Source of the DNA: Thalassotalea profundi
GTDB lineage: Bacteria; Pseudomonadota; Gammaproteobacteria; Enterobacterales; Alteromonadaceae
Assembly (NCBI RefSeq): GCF_014653195.1
Contig: NZ_BNAH01000001.1
Location: 391,323-455,322, forward strand
Reading direction: 5' to 3'
Length of the DNA stretch: 64,000 nucleotides
Every line of letters starts with the position of its first letter. Position 1 is the first letter of the stretch. Below are positions 1 to 9,420 of the stretch, piece after piece. The notes below the pieces were generated by a model. It saw nothing but the letters and a program-made list of their open reading frames with translations. It searched no databases and had not been told where the DNA came from. The position numbers were made by a program, and so were the translations under genes.

Positions 1-1
1 A

Positions 2-97
2 TTAGTAGATAAAGCTATTGCTGAAGATCGTAAAAAACACGAAAATGATGTAATTGATGAGAATGCATCACAAGAAAGTGATATTGAAGGCAGTTAA
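2..97 (+). CDS. rbfA: Ribosome-binding factor A, C-terminal end (partial)
   Basis: An open frame enters from the left edge and ends at TAA 95-97. It gives 31 residues, starting LVDKAIAEDRKKHE and ending in an acidic, low-complexity tail. The charged tail and its place directly before truB fit RbfA, the 30S maturation factor of the nusA-infB-rbfA-truB-rpsO-pnp cluster. Only the poorly conserved end is visible, so the name rests mainly on gene order. The stop is three bases before the truB start, which implies cotranscription. Confidence 0.7.
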   Translation, partial: LVDKAIAEDRKKHENDVIDENASQESDIEGS

Positions 98-100
98 GCA

Positions 101-1045
101 ATGGCAAAGAAAAGAAAAGGTCGCCCAATTAATGGTGTTCTCCTACTTGATAAGCCATACGAAATGTCATCGAATCATGCATTGCAACGCGCGAAACGCA
201 TTTATTTTGCACAAAAAGCAGGGCATACCGGTGCGTTAGATCCGCTTGCTACTGGTATGCTACCTATTTGCTTTGGTGAAGGTACTAAATTTTCTCAGTT
301 TTTGTTAGATACAGACAAAACCTATCAAGTAACAGCTAAGCTTGGTATTCGGACTACGACAAGTGATGCAGATGGTGAAGTTGTTAGTGAAAAACCGGTT
401 ACAGTTTCCAATGACCAATTAAACGCTGCCTTAGACAGTTTTCGTGGTGATACAAAGCAAATACCTTCAATGTATTCTGCATTAAAGTATCAGGGGCAAC
501 CTTTATATAAATATGCGCGTGAAGGTATTGAAGTACCAAGAGAGTCCCGTGATATTACTGTATTTAGATTAGACTTATTACGATTTGAAGATGATGAAGT
601 TGATTTAGATATTCATGTTTCTAAAGGTACTTATATTCGAACTATTATTGACGATTTAGGTGAATTGTTGGGCTGTGGTGCTCATGTCGCACAATTGCGT
701 CGTACTGCTGTCGGTAACTATCCAACAGATAAAATGGTTACAATGGATGCACTTAATGCTTTATTAGAAAAAGCACAAGCTGAAGATGTACCGCCGTCGG
801 TGTATTTAGATCCGTTACTGTTACCAATGAAAACAGCTTGCGATGGTATACCGGTTGTTTTTGTTGATGATATGTCAGCTAATTTTTTACGCCATGGTAA
901 CCCTGTTCAATGCTCAAATGCACCGCTTGATGGCTTAGTTCAAGTTTACATAGGTGATGATATTGAAAACGGTGAATTTATAGGTGTTGGTCAAATAGAT
1001 GATAATGGGTTAGTGTCGCCTAAACGTATTACGGTATTAAACTAG
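101..1045 (+). CDS. truB: tRNA pseudouridine(55) synthase TruB
   Basis: TruB makes pseudouridine 55 in the T-loop of tRNAs. The protein is 314 aa, the same length as the E. coli enzyme. The N-terminal GVLLLDKP motif and the catalytic block [14 protein letters not shown] are intact, with the nucleophile at about Asp47. The [15 protein letters not shown] and [14 protein letters not shown] motifs follow, and the C-terminus has the PUA-like part. ATG 101 lies three bases after the rbfA stop, so it is probably translationally coupled. It is followed by a separate rpsO promoter region. Confidence 0.96.
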   Translation: MAKKRKGRPINGVLLLDKPYEMSSNHALQRAKRIYFAQKAGHTGALDPLATGMLPICFGEGTKFSQFLLDTDKTYQVTAKLGIRTTTSDADGEVVSEKPVTVSNDQLNAALDSFRGDTKQIPSMYSALKYQGQPLYKYAREGIEVPRESRDITVFRLDLLRFEDDEVDLDIHVSKGTYIRTIIDDLGELLGCGAHVAQLRRTAVGNYPTDKMVTMDALNALLEKAQAEDVPPSVYLDPLLLPMKTACDGIPVVFVDDMSANFLRHGNPVQCSNAPLDGLVQVYIGDDIENGEFIGVGQIDDNGLVSPKRITVLN

Positions 1046-1072
1046 GTTAGGCGGTTATTCGCTCAGTATAAG

Positions 1073-1100
1073 TTGCAATTACGAAGATTACTGATAGAAT
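1073..1100 (+). promoter_or_regulatory. Candidate sigma70 promoter for rpsO
   Basis: TTGCAA at 1073-1078 and TAGAAT at 1095-1100 are separated by 16 bp, and lie about 80 bp upstream of the rpsO start. The boxes match the consensus at 4 of 6 (-35) and 5 of 6 (-10) positions. rpsO has its own promoter in E. coli. No experimental support is available. Confidence 0.45.
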
Positions 1101-1125
1101 ACGCGCTCTTTGAACGTCTTGCTGA

Positions 1126-1163
1126 TTTAGTGTTCGGCTTGACGCGATTATTAAAACACTAAA
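1126..1163 (+). promoter_or_regulatory. Inverted repeat in rpsO leader
   Basis: TTTAGTGTT (1126-1134) and AACACTAAA (1155-1163) form a perfect 9-bp stem with a 20-nt loop. The stem ends just before the AAGG ribosome-binding site at 1167-1170. E. coli S15 represses its own translation by binding a leader pseudoknot near the RBS, so a similar role is possible here. That function is an inference. Confidence 0.4.
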
Positions 1164-1178
1164 ATTAAGGTAAAAATT

Positions 1179-1448
1179 ATGTCTTTAAATGCTGAACAAA
1201 AAGCTGCTATCGTTGCAGAATATGCACAATCTGAAGGTGATACTGGTTCTCCTGAAGTGCAAGTTGCTTTGTTAACTACACAAATCAACCACTTACAAGG
1301 TCACTTCAAAGCGCACATCCATGATCATCATTCACGTCGCGGTTTATTACGTATGGTAAGCCAACGTCGTAAGTTGCTTGATTATTTAAAAGGCAAAAAC
1401 GTTGAACGTTATACGTCTTTAATTGGTAAATTAGGTTTACGTCGTTAA
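1179..1448 (+). CDS. rpsO: 30S ribosomal protein S15
   Basis: S15 is a primary 16S rRNA-binding protein of the 30S platform and also contacts 23S rRNA in bridge B4. The product is 89 aa, the standard length. The conserved segments [38 protein letters not shown] and the C-terminal [12 protein letters not shown] are all present. The RBS TTAAGG lies 8-9 nt before the ATG. A rho-independent terminator follows, and pnp comes next, as in most gammaproteobacteria. Confidence 0.98.
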   Translation: MSLNAEQKAAIVAEYAQSEGDTGSPEVQVALLTTQINHLQGHFKAHIHDHHSRRGLLRMVSQRRKLLDYLKGKNVERYTSLIGKLGLRR

Positions 1449-1489
1449 GATTTAGTTTATTAATTGTCTTCATATTGAAGACAATGATG

Positions 1490-1516
1490 AAAAAGGAGCT
1501 TTTAGCTCCTTTTTTT
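1490..1516 (+). terminator. Rho-independent terminator after rpsO
   Basis: AAAAAGGAGCT (1490-1500) pairs with AGCTCCTTTTT (1504-1514) around a TTT loop, and the T-run continues to 1516. A second small hairpin, GTCTTC/GAAGAC, lies just upstream at about 1466-1481. In other genera some transcripts read through into pnp. Confidence 0.85.
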
Positions 1517-1627
1517 ATGGTTAATTATCACTTTTATTAAGAACATCTTTGTTTTCCCTAGTAAAACCATGGTTTGATAGTATAATGTGCCTGCAAATTT
1601 TCAGAACATCTGATTTTTTGCAAAACT

Positions 1628-1711
1628 AATCAATCCAAACTGTATAATTTTTTGTTCAACTTAGTAGCGTAAAAGCCGTTTTAAGTGAATAAATAATTGT
1701 ACAGATTGGTT
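1628..1711 (+). promoter_or_regulatory. Long imperfect stem in the pnp leader (candidate RNase III site)
   Basis: The stretch 1449-1752 holds the rpsO terminator and this structure. AATCAATC (1628-1635) pairs with GATTGGTT (1704-1711), and TGTATAATT (1641-1649) pairs with AATTGTACA (1695-1703). This makes 17 pairs, two of them G-U, with a 5-nt bulge on the 5' arm. The inner 45 nt can form a further ACTTA/TAAGT hairpin. In E. coli an RNase III-cut stem at this place is the target of PNPase autocontrol. The pairing is seen; the role is inferred. Confidence 0.5.
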
Positions 1712-1752
1712 ATTTTTAAAATTTAATCACCTTATATTTAAAGGGAACATAT

Positions 1753-3885
1753 ATGTTCAATACTGTTACAAAAACATTTGAATTCGGTCAACATACCGTA
1801 ACATTAGAAACCGGCGCAATCGCCCGTCAAGCAACTTGTGCGGTGATGGCTAGCATGGATGATACTTCGGTATTAGTGTCTGTTGTTGGTAAAAAAGAAA
1901 CTAAAGAAGGTCAAGATTTTTTCCCTTTAACTGTTAACTATCAAGAGCGTACATACGCTGCAGGTAAAATTCCTGGTGGCTTTTTTAAGCGTGAAGGTCG
2001 TCCATCAGAAGAAGAAACATTAATCGCGCGCTTAATTGATCGTCCTATCCGTCCTTTATTTCCGGAAGGCTTTACCAACGAAGTGCAAGTGATTATCACA
2101 GTGGTTTCAGCTAACCCTGAAATTTCTCCAGATATCATTTCGTTATTAGGCACGTCTGCAGCATTAGCAATTTCGGGTATGCCATTTAATGGTCCTGTTG
2201 GTGCGGCTCGTGTTGGTTATACCGATGGTAAATACCTATTGAACCCTTTACAGTCTGAATTAGAAACGTCTCAATTAGACTTAGTTGTTTCAGGTACTGA
2301 TTCTGCAGTATTAATGGTTGAATCAGAAGCAGATGTATTATCAGAAGAAGTCATGTTAGGCGCTGTTGTTTACGGTCATGAGCAAATGCAAACTGCAATT
2401 ACCGCAATTAAAGAAATGGCTGAAGAAGTTGGTAATGCTAAATGGGAATGGGAAGCACCAGTTAAAAATGCAGAGCTAATTGCCAAAATAGCAGAGCTTT
2501 CTGAAGCTCAAGTTAATGAAGCGTATCAAATTACTGAAAAAGCTTCTCGTTATGAAAAAATAGCTGAAATTCGTAATGCGGTATTAGAACAACTGTTAGA
2601 AGCTGATGCTGAATTAAATGTTCAGGAAGCAAAAGACTTATTTCATGACTTAGAAAAAACAGTTGTTCGCGGTCGTATTACCCAAGGTTCGCCACGTATT
2701 GATGGTCGAGATCCTGAAATGATCCGTGCATTAGATGTAATGACGGGGGTGTTACCAAGAACTCATGGTTCTGCTGTATTTACCCGTGGTGAAACACAAG
2801 CATTAGTAACAGCTACCTTAGGTACACAACGTGATGCACAACGTTTAGATACCATTATGGGTGAAAAAACTGACAACTTTATGTTGCATTATAACTTTCC
2901 TCCATACTGTGTAGGTGAAACTGGTTTTGTTGGTTCTCCAAAGCGTCGTGAAATTGGTCATGGTCGTTTAGCTAAGCGTGGTATGCTAGCCGTTATGCCT
3001 TCTGCTGAAGAATTCCCGTATGCAGTGCGTGTAGTTTCTGAAATTACTGAATCAAATGGTTCATCTTCAATGGCCTCTGTTTGTGGTACTTCATTAGCTC
3101 TTATGGATGCTGGTGTGCCAATTAAAGCATCTGTTGCCGGTATCGCAATGGGTCTAGTGAAAGAAGGCGACGATTTTGTTGTACTTTCAGATATTTTAGG
3201 TGATGAAGATCATTTAGGTGATATGGACTTTAAAGTAGCGGGTACTACTGAAGGTATTACTGCCCTTCAAATGGACATTAAAATTGAAGGTATTACACAA
3301 GAGATTATGCAAATTGCGTTAAACCAAGCGCGCGCTGCACGTACTCATATTTTGAGTGTAATGGACGAAGCGATTAAAGGCCATCGCGAAGAAATATCTG
3401 AATTTGCACCACGCATTCATACAATGAAGGTAAGTGTAGATAAGATCCGCGACATTATTGGTAAAGGCGGTGCAACAATTCGTCAGCTTACTGAAGAAAC
3501 GGGGACAACTATTGAAATTGAAGATGATGGCACAGTTAAAATTGCCGCAACTGATGGTGAACAAGCAAAAGATGCAATCGCTCGAATTACGGCATTAACC
3601 GCTGAAATTGAAGTTGGTTCTGTTTACACTGGTAAAGTAGTACGTATTGTTGACTTTGGAGCGTTTGTTAACGTTCTTCCTGGTAAAGACGGTTTAGTTC
3701 ATATTTCTCAAATATCTGAAGAACGAGTAAATGCAGTAACTGATGTGCTAACAGAAGGTCAAGAAGTTACCGTTAAAGTGCTTGAAGTTGATCGCCAAGG
3801 GCGAGTTCGCTTAAGTATGAAAGAAGCTGTTGAAAAGCCAGCAGAAGAAGCACCTGTATCTGAGGACGATTCTTCTGCTGAGTAA
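1753..3885 (+). CDS. pnp: Polyribonucleotide nucleotidyltransferase (PNPase)
   Basis: PNPase is the trimeric phosphorolytic 3'-5' exoribonuclease of the RNA degradosome. The protein is 710 aa, close to the 711 aa of E. coli. Two RNase PH domains come first; the second carries [24 protein letters not shown] and the catalytic-loop region around [17 protein letters not shown]. They are followed by a KH domain ([15 protein letters not shown], near residue 565) and an S1 domain ([28 protein letters not shown]). The tail is acidic. The RBS AAGGGA lies 6-7 nt before the ATG. Upstream is a candidate RNase III stem; downstream is a strong terminator. Confidence 0.98.
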   Translation: MFNTVTKTFEFGQHTVTLETGAIARQATCAVMASMDDTSVLVSVVGKKETKEGQDFFPLTVNYQERTYAAGKIPGGFFKREGRPSEEETLIARLIDRPIRPLFPEGFTNEVQVIITVVSANPEISPDIISLLGTSAALAISGMPFNGPVGAARVGYTDGKYLLNPLQSELETSQLDLVVSGTDSAVLMVESEADVLSEEVMLGAVVYGHEQMQTAITAIKEMAEEVGNAKWEWEAPVKNAELIAKIAELSEAQVNEAYQITEKASRYEKIAEIRNAVLEQLLEADAELNVQEAKDLFHDLEKTVVRGRITQGSPRIDGRDPEMIRALDVMTGVLPRTHGSAVFTRGETQALVTATLGTQRDAQRLDTIMGEKTDNFMLHYNFPPYCVGETGFVGSPKRREIGHGRLAKRGMLAVMPSAEEFPYAVRVVSEITESNGSSSMASVCGTSLALMDAGVPIKASVAGIAMGLVKEGDDFVVLSDILGDEDHLGDMDFKVAGTTEGITALQMDIKIEGITQEIMQIALNQARAARTHILSVMDEAIKGHREEISEFAPRIHTMKVSVDKIRDIIGKGGATIRQLTEETGTTIEIEDDGTVKIAATDGEQAKDAIARITALTAEIEVGSVYTGKVVRIVDFGAFVNVLPGKDGLVHISQISEERVNAVTDVLTEGQEVTVKVLEVDRQGRVRLSMKEAVEKPAEEAPVSEDDSSAE

Positions 3886-3930
3886 TTTAACTCAGTCACT
3901 TGATTAAATAGTAACAACTATTGTCAATAT

Positions 3931-3966
3931 TAATAAAAAGGGAGCTTAACGGCTCCCTTTTTATTA
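3931..3966 (+). terminator. Rho-independent terminator after pnp
   Basis: A perfect 15-bp stem (3931-3945 with 3952-3966) has a six-base loop. The GC part GGGAGC/GCTCCC is flanked by A and T runs. It separates pnp from nlpI. Confidence 0.9.
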
Positions 3967-4003
3967 TACTCAGTATAAGTAATTTCAGAGGTTAGAGCGT
4001 TTA

Positions 4004-4888
4004 GTGAAAATATTTTATCAAATAGTTATTCTCGGACTGATATTGTTGAATTCAGCTTGTTCATCATTATCTCAGTATAGTAATGTTACAGGTCAATTAA
4101 TTATTGCTGAACCTGTCGAAATTAATTATAAAAGTGAAATAGCGTTAGCACGTATGAGTGAAGTTATTCAGCGCGCAGATATCACTGATGAGCAACGAGC
4201 ACAGCTGTTTTATGATCGTGGTGTTATTTACGACAGTGTCGGTTTACGTTCATTAGCACGATTAGACTTTAACCGTGCCTTAAGATTAAAGCCTGACTTA
4301 GTTGATGCATATAACTTCTTAGGCATTCATTATACTCAACTACAAGAATATACCCAGGCTTACGATTCACTAGATTCTGCCATTGAACTTGATTCTGAAC
4401 ATGAGTTTGCCTATTTAAATAGAGGAATTGCTCTGTATTATGGCGGACGTCCTAGCTTAGCGGTTGAAGACTTAAAAGCTTTTTATCAACATAGAATTGA
4501 TGATCCATATCGAGCGTTATGGTTATTTTTAGCTGAGCGAGAAATATCCAATGAACAAGCGTTAGCTAGTTTAGAAGATAGAGCCGAAAATATTTCGGAT
4601 AAAATGTGGGCAAAGCAAATTATTAATTTATATTTAGGTAAAATATCACAAGATAAATTTATGAATATTTTATCTAACGGCGTTCAAACTAATAAAGAAT
4701 TAAGTGACCGATTATGTGAAGCCTATTTTTATTTAGGTAAAATTAATCAAATTAATGGTAATAATCATGATGCTGCTAATTTTTATAAATTGGCTTTAAG
4801 TACGAATGTCTTTGAATTTGTTGAACATAGATATGCCAAATTAGAGCTTGATATTTTAAGAGAAAACACCGTTAATCAACCATTATAA
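4004..4888 (+). CDS. nlpI: Lipoprotein NlpI
   Basis: NlpI is an outer-membrane TPR lipoprotein. In E. coli it is the adaptor that brings the peptidoglycan endopeptidase MepS to the Prc protease. The product is 294 aa, the E. coli length. It has a signal peptide with lipobox LNSAC (Cys19) and tandem TPR repeats from about residue 60 (FYDRGVIYDSVGLRSLARLDFNRAL, AYNFLGIHYTQL, AYLNRGIALYY). The start is GTG; no better in-frame ATG precedes the signal peptide. The location after pnp is the usual gammaproteobacterial one, but deaD does not follow; a putative protease gene does. Confidence 0.93.
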   Translation: MKIFYQIVILGLILLNSACSSLSQYSNVTGQLIIAEPVEINYKSEIALARMSEVIQRADITDEQRAQLFYDRGVIYDSVGLRSLARLDFNRALRLKPDLVDAYNFLGIHYTQLQEYTQAYDSLDSAIELDSEHEFAYLNRGIALYYGGRPSLAVEDLKAFYQHRIDDPYRALWLFLAEREISNEQALASLEDRAENISDKMWAKQIINLYLGKISQDKFMNILSNGVQTNKELSDRLCEAYFYLGKINQINGNNHDAANFYKLALSTNVFEFVEHRYAKLELDILRENTVNQPL

Positions 4889-4906
4889 AAATTGTTAAAT
4901 GTGGTA

Positions 4907-6313
4907 ATGAAAAAACGTTGGCAATTAACTTTTATAGTTATCAGTTTTATATTTTTGAGTGGTTTTTATTATAAAGCATTCATTCATTGGGCGATCGAAA
5001 ACGACTTTATATCCAATAAAAATATTCAGTTTGTTAAAATAATAGATAAAGATGCTTTTCATTATATTCAATATACAAAGCAAACGCTTGGCTCAAATCA
5101 ATGGTTAACTTCTAGTCACTTTTTAGCTAAGAGCGATGGTAAGGTTGCACTCGCTCTAGCGGACCACTACTTGTCTCTTAAACAAATGAAAGAGGCTATG
5201 CTGTGGTATAAACAAGCATTACAATTAGGACAGTCAAAGGCCGCACAACCTATAGCACAGCAGTGGTTTTTAGAAAATTTATGGCCTCAGTCATTATCGT
5301 TAGCTAAGCAATATAATCAATATTTTTGGGCTCAACAGCTGATAGTAAATATTGCTCTTGGTCAAGGTAATATGTCTGATCTTGACCTTATTAAAGATAC
5401 CTTAGCTGAGACAAGTGAAGGGCAAGAATTACTTAAGCAGTTAAATCTATACCAAGTTATAAATAAAGATACTGTACCTGTAATTCCCCAAAACTCTTCT
5501 TGTTTAAGTATACAGCTTTTCGCAACATCTCTTACAGACTTATACCACAGTTCACAATTAATAAAGCAAATTAAAGATACTGAAGTTGGGAATTATTTTT
5601 GTTTTAATACTCCTCAATATATTCCAATAGATATCTTAGATTGCGATCATATTGGTGAACAAGCTATACGCTGTAATGAAGCTATCTGGGATAAATATTC
5701 TGCCAATATAACGACACGCTATTTAGGTGTTCTATTGCCTTCAGGTGGCGCAAATGTTCATTCTGGTATCTTATATTTAGACAGCAACGATAGCGTTGAT
5801 GTATTTAAACATGAGTTACTACATCTCTTAGGTTTTATTGATGAATACGCTTTGCCAATAGAACATCCATTTTGCCAATCTATGAGTCAACATCCTAATG
5901 CACATAATATTGCTGTGGTAAAAGAAACGTATCAGGGAAGTCGTAGTTATATTCGCCAACAAATATTAACTAAAATACCTTGGCGACATTTAATAGAATC
6001 CACTACGCCTATTCTTTATAAAAGTGAGCGAGGTTGGAAAGTCGGTACATCGGAGGCATTTAAAAATAAAGTAGGATTATTTCCTGTTGATACATGTAAA
6101 AATAGCCAATTAATATCTGTAAAGCCTTTAGCTGTTCAAACTACGTTGGCATACAATGAATTGCCATTACCACAGGTTTATAAAGACTTTTTGAAAAATG
6201 ATAGCCTGAAATATCTTATGCCAAGTTATCATTACAATGTTTCAGAAGCGTTAAAAAAAGAAGGTAATAAAATATCTGCTCAAGCGTGGTTAAATAGAGC
6301 AAAAAATTTTTAA
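4907..6313 (+). CDS. Membrane-anchored putative M64-like zinc metalloprotease
   Basis: The protein is about 468 aa and not a family I can name with certainty. It has an N-terminal membrane anchor (about residues 6-22) and a helical stretch resembling TPR/Sel1 repeats (ADHYLSLKQMKEAMLWYKQAL). Further on, near residues 302-314, is the zinc-protease signature HELLH followed by LLGFIDEY. The HExxH...DEY pattern resembles IgA-peptidase-like M64 enzymes. It starts about 18 bp after nlpI, so it is probably cotranscribed with it. TTG 4892 and GTG 4901 are alternative starts; ATG 4907 places the anchor at the N-terminus. Protease activity is inferred from the motif only. Confidence 0.7.
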   Translation: MKKRWQLTFIVISFIFLSGFYYKAFIHWAIENDFISNKNIQFVKIIDKDAFHYIQYTKQTLGSNQWLTSSHFLAKSDGKVALALADHYLSLKQMKEAMLWYKQALQLGQSKAAQPIAQQWFLENLWPQSLSLAKQYNQYFWAQQLIVNIALGQGNMSDLDLIKDTLAETSEGQELLKQLNLYQVINKDTVPVIPQNSSCLSIQLFATSLTDLYHSSQLIKQIKDTEVGNYFCFNTPQYIPIDILDCDHIGEQAIRCNEAIWDKYSANITTRYLGVLLPSGGANVHSGILYLDSNDSVDVFKHELLHLLGFIDEYALPIEHPFCQSMSQHPNAHNIAVVKETYQGSRSYIRQQILTKIPWRHLIESTTPILYKSERGWKVGTSEAFKNKVGLFPVDTCKNSQLISVKPLAVQTTLAYNELPLPQVYKDFLKNDSLKYLMPSYHYNVSEALKKEGNKISAQAWLNRAKNF

Positions 6314-6340
6314 CTTGAGCAAGATATTTTAACTATTATT

Positions 6341-6544
6341 CTAGGGGAGTAAACCTTCATTCTTTGTATGATGGGACGCTAAGTTAGCGCGCTTGTGACT
6401 TATATACTCTTGATGTTGCAATTGAGTATTCTGTCTAACCTTAGCGATAGGCCACATACCTTCAATATGTGAAGCTTTTTCAGTTAACTGATTATACGTT
6501 TTCTCCTGCCTTTCAGATAGGTACCATGAAAATAATGTCATCAT
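6341..6544 (-). CDS. Hypothetical small protein (67 aa)
   Basis: A 67-aa minus-strand frame with balanced composition and no low complexity (LSERQEKTYNQLTEKASHIEG...). A purine-rich GAGAAAAG lies just upstream of a double ATG, and the second ATG gives better RBS spacing. I recognise no domain. It fills the gap between two plus-strand genes, and a chance frame of this size is possible, so this is only a moderate call. Confidence 0.4.
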   Translation of the reverse strand: MMTLFSWYLSERQEKTYNQLTEKASHIEGMWPIAKVRQNTQLQHQEYISHKRANLASHHTKNEGLLP

Positions 6545-6697
6545 CTTTTCTCGCGATGTACTTTGTATAGTTATAGTTTAATTTGAATAAAAGCGCTAAT
6601 TTTCGATAGCTAAAAGTCACACTTTATATTCACTAGATATAGTCGTGTTTTCACAAGAGAGGTTACGTTATAATAATGACAATAATATTATGTCTAC

Positions 6698-8362
6698 ATG
6701 TCAATATTCTACATGAAAAATTTTGAAATAAACCAGTTTAGAAAGCAGTTTCCCCTTTTGAGTAAAAGGGTTAATCAACAGCCATTAGTTTATTTTGATA
6801 ACGGCGCAACCACTCAAAAACCTCAAAGTGTTATTGATGCGCAGAGTGATTTTTATTGCAGTAGTAATGCTAATGTTCATCGAGCAACTCATCAGCTAGC
6901 TTCTGTCGCAACAACTAAGTTTGAACAAGCAAGAGTTCAAGTACAAAAGTTTATTAACGCAACCCAGACTAAAGAAATAATTTGGACTAAAGGCTGTACT
7001 GAAGGTATTAATTTAGTGGCACAATCCTGGGGGAAAAGCCATCTTAATCCAAAAGATGTTATTGTACTTAGCTATGCAGAGCATCATGCCAATATCGTAC
7101 CTTGGCAAATTATTGCTGAGCAGACAGGCGCTGAAATAAAAGTGCTGCCATTATCTTCACAAGGCATTATATCTAAAGAAGTATTAACGCATATCATTAG
7201 TGAAAGAACTAAAATAGTTTGCGTGAATCACGTATCAAATGTTATCGGTAAAGTAAATCCAATTGAAAGTGTGATAACACGAGCCAAAGAGGTTGGAGCG
7301 AAAACACTTATTGATGGTGCTCAAGCCATTGCGAATATTATCGTCGATGTACAAGCGCTTGATTGCGACTTTTATGTTTTTTCTGCACATAAAATGTATG
7401 GTCCAACAGGAATAGGTGTTTTATACGGTAAAGAAGAAATTCTCAACGCTATGCCCCCTTATCAATCAGGTGGGGAAATGATCAATAAAGTGAGTTTTTC
7501 AGGGACTAGTTTTCAGTCGTTACCTTATAAGTTTGAAGCGGGTACACCAAATATTGCAGGTGTAATTGCTTTTGCTAAGGCTATTGAATTTATATCTCAA
7601 TACCAATTAAATGATAGACATGAGTATAAGCAAGAACTGCTTGAATATGCATTTAAACGTTTACAAACAATCCCTTCTATTGAGTTTATTGTTGAGGGCA
7701 AGCCTGACATTCCACTGTTTAGTTTTACTTTAAAATATCACTATCAAGATGTTGCAAGCTATCTTGATTTATCTGGAGTAGCAGCAAGGGTAGGAGGGCA
7801 TTGTGCCATGCCGCTCTTTGAATACATAGGGATAAAAGGCTGCATTCGCTTATCTTTAGCTCCGTATAATACTTATGATGAAATTGATTTTGTTGTTGAT
7901 AAACTAACAGCATTAGTTAGTAAAACTGATGAAATAATACAACGTAATAATGTTAACGAAAATGATAATAATGACGCTCAAATCTTAATTGAAAGATTTA
8001 ATCAATTAAAAGGTTGGGATACAAAGCACCGAGAGCTAATGCTCCTAGGTAAACAATTACCAAGAATGTCAAAATCAGCACGTAATGAGCAATCCTTAAT
8101 CCAAGGCTGCGAAAGTGCAGCCTGGTTAACTTATTCTATAGAACAAGGGCGTTATTGCTTTCAAACGGATAGCGATGCGAAAATTATAAGGGGATTACTT
8201 GCTGTAATATTAGCAGCTTTTAATAATAAAACGTCATCTGAAATTTTAAGTTTTGATATTGACCATTACTTTACTCAGTTAGGTTTATTAAATCATCTAA
8301 GCCCAACACGAGGTAATGGGGTGTTAGCAATAGTAAAAAAAATAACAGAAGTTGTAACTTAG
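6698..8362 (+). CDS. CsdA-CsdE fusion: cysteine desulfurase with sulfur acceptor domain
   Basis: The N-terminal 400 residues are a group II (SufS/CsdA-type) PLP cysteine desulfurase. They contain VYFDNGATTQKP, the PLP lysine in FSAHKMYGPTG (about Lys232) and the catalytic Cys in RVGGHCAMPL (about Cys369). After a short Asn/Asp-rich linker, residues 425-554 form a SufE/CsdE domain with the acceptor Cys in LIQGCESAAWL (about Cys471). In E. coli csdA and csdE are separate genes; here they are one 554-aa protein. tcdA (csdL), the usual third partner, is convergent next door, which favours a Csd rather than Suf assignment. The start is uncertain: ATG 6698 or ATG 6713, both with weak RBS. Confidence 0.88.
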   Translation: MSIFYMKNFEINQFRKQFPLLSKRVNQQPLVYFDNGATTQKPQSVIDAQSDFYCSSNANVHRATHQLASVATTKFEQARVQVQKFINATQTKEIIWTKGCTEGINLVAQSWGKSHLNPKDVIVLSYAEHHANIVPWQIIAEQTGAEIKVLPLSSQGIISKEVLTHIISERTKIVCVNHVSNVIGKVNPIESVITRAKEVGAKTLIDGAQAIANIIVDVQALDCDFYVFSAHKMYGPTGIGVLYGKEEILNAMPPYQSGGEMINKVSFSGTSFQSLPYKFEAGTPNIAGVIAFAKAIEFISQYQLNDRHEYKQELLEYAFKRLQTIPSIEFIVEGKPDIPLFSFTLKYHYQDVASYLDLSGVAARVGGHCAMPLFEYIGIKGCIRLSLAPYNTYDEIDFVVDKLTALVSKTDEIIQRNNVNENDNNDAQILIERFNQLKGWDTKHRELMLLGKQLPRMSKSARNEQSLIQGCESAAWLTYSIEQGRYCFQTDSDAKIIRGLLAVILAAFNNKTSSEILSFDIDHYFTQLGLLNHLSPTRGNGVLAIVKKITEVVT

Positions 8363-8399
8363 TAAGTAAACAAAGTAGAAATTACAGCGAGTCATTTAA

Positions 8400-9197
8400 T
8401 TAAACGAGTGCTTTTTTTAAATATTTTTTAATGCTTGCACCTACTGCAAAAAAAGCAAAGCTAGCGGTTACATGAGTTGCTGCCCCAAATCCGCTGTTAC
8501 AATCAAGGCGTAAAGTACCTTCCTGATGCTGTTTACTGTGACAGACATCGCCATTATTATCCGGATACATTAGTTGTTCTGTTGAAAATACTGCATCAAT
8601 AGAAAATTTTCTTTTCACGTTACGACTAAAATTATAGTCTCGTCGTAAAAGGTTTCTAACTTTAGCTAGAAGTGGATCTTGATATGTTCTACTGAGATCT
8701 GTAACTTGAATTTGACTAGGATCGGTTTGGCCACCAGCGCCACCAATAGTCATAATAGATATTTTTTGTCTTTTACAGTGTGCTATTAGCGCTGTTTTTA
8801 CATTAACAGAATCTATTGCATCAATAACATAATCAAATTTCTTATCAATTATTTCGGCTAGATTATCAAGAGTAACAAAGTCTTCAATACAGTTTACTTG
8901 GCAATCAGGATTAATTTCCTTGATGCGTGTCGCCATAACGTCTACTTTGCTTTCGCCAATAGTGGATGTTAAAGCGTGGATCTGACGATTAGTATTTGTC
9001 GTGCAAATATCATCGAGATCGATTAAAGTCAGCTGACCAACTCCTGTTCTCGCTAGTGCTTCTGCTACCCATGAACCAACGCCACCAATGCCAATAACAC
9101 AAAAGTGCGCTTGTTGAAGTTTTTCTACTGCACTAACACCGTAAAGGCGAATAATGCCGCCAAATCTTTCTTGATACCCTGACATAAGCCACGCCAT
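8400..9197 (-). CDS. tcdA: tRNA threonylcarbamoyladenosine dehydratase TcdA (CsdL/YgdL)
   Basis: TcdA is the E1-like enzyme that cyclises t6A37 of tRNA to ct6A and receives sulfur-relay help from CsdA-CsdE. The E1 core is clear: RFGGIIRLYG, the ATP-binding loop VIGIGGVGSWVAEALARTGVG, DLDDICTTNTNRQIHA, and DAIDSVNVKTALIAHC. The open frame extends upstream to GTG 9227, but family alignment places the start at ATG 9197 (265 aa) or ATG 9185; neither has a strong RBS. It is convergent with the CsdA-CsdE fusion, with 37 bp between stops. Confidence 0.92.
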   Translation of the reverse strand: MAWLMSGYQERFGGIIRLYGVSAVEKLQQAHFCVIGIGGVGSWVAEALARTGVGQLTLIDLDDICTTNTNRQIHALTSTIGESKVDVMATRIKEINPDCQVNCIEDFVTLDNLAEIIDKKFDYVIDAIDSVNVKTALIAHCKRQKISIMTIGGAGGQTDPSQIQVTDLSRTYQDPLLAKVRNLLRRDYNFSRNVKRKFSIDAVFSTEQLMYPDNNGDVCHSKQHQEGTLRLDCNSGFGAATHVTASFAFFAVGASIKKYLKKALV

Positions 9198-9420
9198 ATA
9201 AAAATTTGGGCGGATTATATCAAACACGTTTTAATTGACACTAAAATAATTTTTAATTATCAAAAATAAAGGCTAATCTTTTACCGGATTTTTAATCCAA
9301 ATTTATAAAAATATCTCACCCATAAAAGATATAATGTATACACTATTGTTTTGCATATTTATTCATTTTAATGAGTAATTAATCACGATAAATTTTAAAA
9401 TTTAAGTGACAAAATTAAAA

